Positions 62,005-64,000 of a stretch of 64,000 bases of DNA are shown here, piece by piece. The number at the start of each line of letters is the position of its first letter. The first letter of the stretch is position 1. The stretch comes from Pseudochrobactrum saccharolyticum (lineage in GTDB: Bacteria; Pseudomonadota; Alphaproteobacteria; Rhizobiales; Rhizobiaceae): positions 1,364,001 to 1,428,000 of the forward strand of contig NZ_VZPG01000001.1 of the NCBI RefSeq assembly GCF_008801715.1, in the 5' to 3' direction. Under the pieces are notes generated by a model. It ran no database searches. It was not told the origin of the DNA and saw only the letters and a program-made list of their open reading frames with translations. The position numbers and the translations under genes were made by a program.

Positions 62005-62937
62005 TTAATAATGCACGCGGCGGTCAAGCACGCGATATTGCAACAACATCATTACGATCAGCACCATGAGGAAAATCACGGTCATGGCGGAGGCGTAGCC
62101 GACGCGCAGGAACACGAAACCTTCCTGATAGATCGTATGCAGCAGCACTTCCGAGGCTTTGTTCGGCCCGCCCTGTGTGAGGGTTTTGACCGATTCAAAG
62201 ACTTTGACGGAATTGATGACGCTGATAGTGAGAACAAAAAGTGTGGTGGGGCCGAGCAGTGGCCATGTCACCAGCCGGAAACGCTCCCATGCGCTTTTAG
62301 CGCCGTCCATTTCGGCAGCAGCATATAGTTCGCGCGGAATGGCGGTAAGACCAGCCAGAAACAGCACCATATTGAAGCCGACCGATTGCCAGATGCCGAT
62401 CATAGCAAGACTTGGCAGCACGGTTGAAGAACTGCCGAGCCAGTTGGGGCCGTCGATGCCTAACAGGCCGAGCATCGCGTTGACCGGCCCCATTGTCGGA
62501 TGCAGCAGATATTGCCAGACAGTGGCCATGGCCACGAGCAGCGAGGCAACAGGCAGGAAATAGACGGTGCGGAAAAAGGCTTTGCCGCGTGCTTCACTTT
62601 CAATCAGCAGAGCTGCACCTAATCCGAGAAAAACGGAAAGCGGGGTGACGATCAGCGTATAGAGTGCGGTATTTTGCAAGGAAATGCGGAAGGTGCGGTC
62701 TTTGAAAAGTTCAATATAGTTTTCTAAGCCGACGAACTGATAATCCGTATATCCCAGTTCAAAATTGGTGAAACTGAGATAAAATACCGCCAAGGTCGGC
62801 AGTAAAATGAACAGAAGTACCAGCGACACAGCCGGTGCCATCAGCTTCCATGCCAGACGCTCTTCACGTTTGCGTGCGGCATTGGCAGCCTCACGCGCCG
62901 TCATCACAGGGGAGAAGGTTTGCGCAATATCAGACAT
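62005..62937 (-). CDS. CUT1-type ABC permease (UgpA/MalF class)
   Basis: A 310-residue permease with six helices and the EAA loop YAAAEMDGAKSAWERFRLVTWPLLGP. An N-terminal cytoplasmic tail (1-35) precedes the first helix. I used the ATG at 62937 (MSDIAQTFSPVMTARE); the frame opens further up, inside the ATPase gene. Its start overlaps the ATPase gene by eight bases, indicating coupling. Confidence 0.92.
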   Translation of the reverse strand: MSDIAQTFSPVMTAREAANAARKREERLAWKLMAPAVSLVLLFILLPTLAVFYLSFTNFELGYTDYQFVGLENYIELFKDRTFRISLQNTALYTLIVTPLSVFLGLGAALLIESEARGKAFFRTVYFLPVASLLVAMATVWQYLLHPTMGPVNAMLGLLGIDGPNWLGSSSTVLPSLAMIGIWQSVGFNMVLFLAGLTAIPRELYAAAEMDGAKSAWERFRLVTWPLLGPTTLFVLTISVINSVKVFESVKTLTQGGPNKASEVLLHTIYQEGFVFLRVGYASAMTVIFLMVLIVMMLLQYRVLDRRVHY

Positions 62938-64000
62938 GGCTGTCTGCCTTGATGCGGCTTGAAACTGTATGGGAAAGTTTGCGCAGGCGCTGACCTTCGG
63001 TATCAAACAGCAGTGCTTTATTCGGCTCAAAAGTCAGAAAAACCGGCATATCCGGTTGCAGATCTGCTGCCATGGCCGGACTGCATCGTGCAGTCAGTAA
63101 TTCCTGAGCACCCGGAGCATTGAGATAGACCAGAGCTTCAGAGCCAAGAAATTCAATACGCGCTACTGTGGCTGAGATCGCCCTGTCCGCAGGTTTTTCA
63201 TGGGCACGGCGGATTTGCAGGTCTTCGGGCCGGATAGCTACACTGAGTGCAGAGCCGGCATGAATGTCAATTTCGCTTAAAATTGCTTTGCCGGCAAAAT
63301 GAATAATGCCCTGATCGCTGGCGCGAGCGCTCAGCACATTGATTTTCGGGCTGCCGATGAAGCGGGCAACTTCGATATGACGCGGATTATTGTAAATCTC
63401 GGACGGTGTATCGATTTGCAGCAGGTTGCCACCGATCATCACAGCAACACGGTCGGCCATGCTCAGTGCTTCCGACTGATCATGGGTTACATAGAGGCTT
63501 GGCACACCGGCACGGCGATGCAGATCGACAATTTCAGCACGGGTATGTACACGCAAATTGGCATCGAGATTGGAGAGCGGCTCATCCATCAGGAAGACTT
63601 GCGGCTGGCGCACCATGGCACGGGCAAGCGCGACACGCTGGCGCTGACCGCCGGACATTTGCGCAGGTTTTCGATCCAATAAATGGTCGATTTTCAGGTT
63701 CTGCGCAGTTGCCTGCACCTGTTGCTGAATGGCGGCACGTTTTGCCGCCTGACCCGGCATCCAGTTGCCGATCAGCGGCAGACGTTCTGTCATGGTCAGA
63801 TCACGCATGGCCAGCGGTACGGCGATATTCTCCCGCGTGGTCAGATGCGGATAGAGCGCATAGGACTGGAACACCATTGCGATATTGCGGTCAGAAGGAT
63901 GAGCGGCAGTGATATTGCGCCCGCCCAGCCAGATATTGCCGTCATCGGCATGTTCCAAACCGGCGGCAATGCGCAGAATTGTGCTTTTTCCGCAACCGGA
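62930..64000 (-). CDS. CUT1-type ABC transporter ATPase, cut at the window edge
   Basis: About 357 codons are visible; the N-terminus is beyond the window. It opens with the end of Walker A (SGCGKSTILRIAAG), then VFQSYALYPHLTTRENIAV, signature MSGGQRQRVALARAM, Walker B VFLMDEPLSNLDANL and HDQSEALSMADRV. The C-terminal TOBE/MalK-type regulatory domain follows (SVAIRPEDLQIRRAHEK). An insert of about 15 residues (LTMTERLPLIGNWMPGQ) lies between Q-loop and signature. It resembles UgpC/MalK. The first visible Met (63958) is not the start. Confidence 0.92.
   Translation of the reverse strand, partial: SGCGKSTILRIAAGLEHADDGNIWLGGRNITAAHPSDRNIAMVFQSYALYPHLTTRENIAVPLAMRDLTMTERLPLIGNWMPGQAAKRAAIQQQVQATAQNLKIDHLLDRKPAQMSGGQRQRVALARAMVRQPQVFLMDEPLSNLDANLRVHTRAEIVDLHRRAGVPSLYVTHDQSEALSMADRVAVMIGGNLLQIDTPSEIYNNPRHIEVARFIGSPKINVLSARASDQGIIHFAGKAILSEIDIHAGSALSVAIRPEDLQIRRAHEKPADRAISATVARIEFLGSEALVYLNAPGAQELLTARCSPAMAADLQPDMPVFLTFEPNKALLFDTEGQRLRKLSHTVSSRIKADSHV

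Noticed and set aside
62930-63958. Treating 63958 as the start of the ABC ATPase
   Set aside because: The frame continues to the window edge and the Walker A sequence lies upstream of that Met.
1-64000. tRNA, rRNA, CRISPR arrays, IS transposases, prophage or toxin-antitoxin genes
   Set aside because: I looked for cloverleaf ends and GTTCRA loops, regularly spaced repeats, and DDE or integrase-type ORFs other than XerC, and found none. A tRNA or covariance scan would be decisive.

Overview
The window is a stretch of ordinary alphaproteobacterial chromosome. It is gene-dense, with short intergenic gaps, and contains no rRNA, tRNA, phage, plasmid, CRISPR or insertion-sequence gene that I can see. 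Gene content and order point to the Hyphomicrobiales (Rhizobiales), most likely the Brucella/Ochrobactrum/Pseudochrobactrum group. The pointers are the otpR (cenR-type) regulator followed by a stand-alone cyclic-nucleotide-binding protein, hemC-hemD-Mic60-hemY, argH-lptM-TIGR02302-hpt-ftsE-ftsX, rimM-trmD-rplS-leuC-sdhCDAB, and protein sequences that read as close to Brucella homologues from memory. No database search was possible, so the genus is an inference.

Layout. 1-5.3 kb: cobS (cut by the window edge), a J-domain protein, bolA, a DUF2798 membrane protein, aroB-aroK and xerC. 5.35-9.3 kb: rimM-trmD-DUF4260, rplS and leuC. 9.3-10.7 kb: a palindrome-rich gap on both sides of a GNAT acetyltransferase. 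10.7-14.1 kb: sdhCDAB. 14.3-17.7 kb: a VOC protein, an OsmC protein, a UbiH-type hydroxylase and tesB. 17.9-23.9 kb: ftsK, lolA, xthA-type exonuclease and an ABC-F ATPase. 23.9-26.1 kb: the otpR/cyclic-nucleotide-binding pair, divergent from an L,D-transpeptidase. 26.1-28.7 kb: a MocR regulator divergent from a DMT exporter. 28.75-32.4 kb: the tsaD-gpsA-yciI-EVE-methyltransferase operon on the minus strand. 32.6-38.2 kb: hemC-hemD-Mic60-hemY and a TerB-like protein. 38.2-42.3 kb: aquaporin, a small lipoprotein, a methyltransferase and metX-metW. 42.7-47.8 kb: hisC-tyrA, DUF2125, a ChaC-type enzyme, YggT and ppa. 47.9-57.6 kb: plsC-type acyltransferase, a DUF218 protein, ftsE-ftsX, hpt, TIGR02302, lptM, argH and a TlpA-type thioredoxin. 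57.7-59.8 kb: LysE, DUF188 and EamA proteins. 59.85-64 kb: a CUT1-type ABC importer operon whose ATPase runs off the window.

The genes serve core metabolism (shikimate, leucine, histidine/tyrosine, methionine, heme, TCA/respiration), translation, the envelope and division (FtsK, FtsEX, LolA, LptM, L,D-transpeptidase, OtpR), and transport.

I did not find a convincing undescribed multi-gene system. The most unusual material is non-coding. It includes a cluster of long palindromes between leuC and sdhC (two of them are diverged copies of one design), dispersed copies of a palindromic intergenic repeat, a dyad/direct-repeat operator candidate between the MocR gene and its transporter, possible leader peptides before metX and the ABC-F gene, and two protein-like stretches without start codons. 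Two apparent gene absences (lysA and a CorC-type gene) are also recorded as testable observations.
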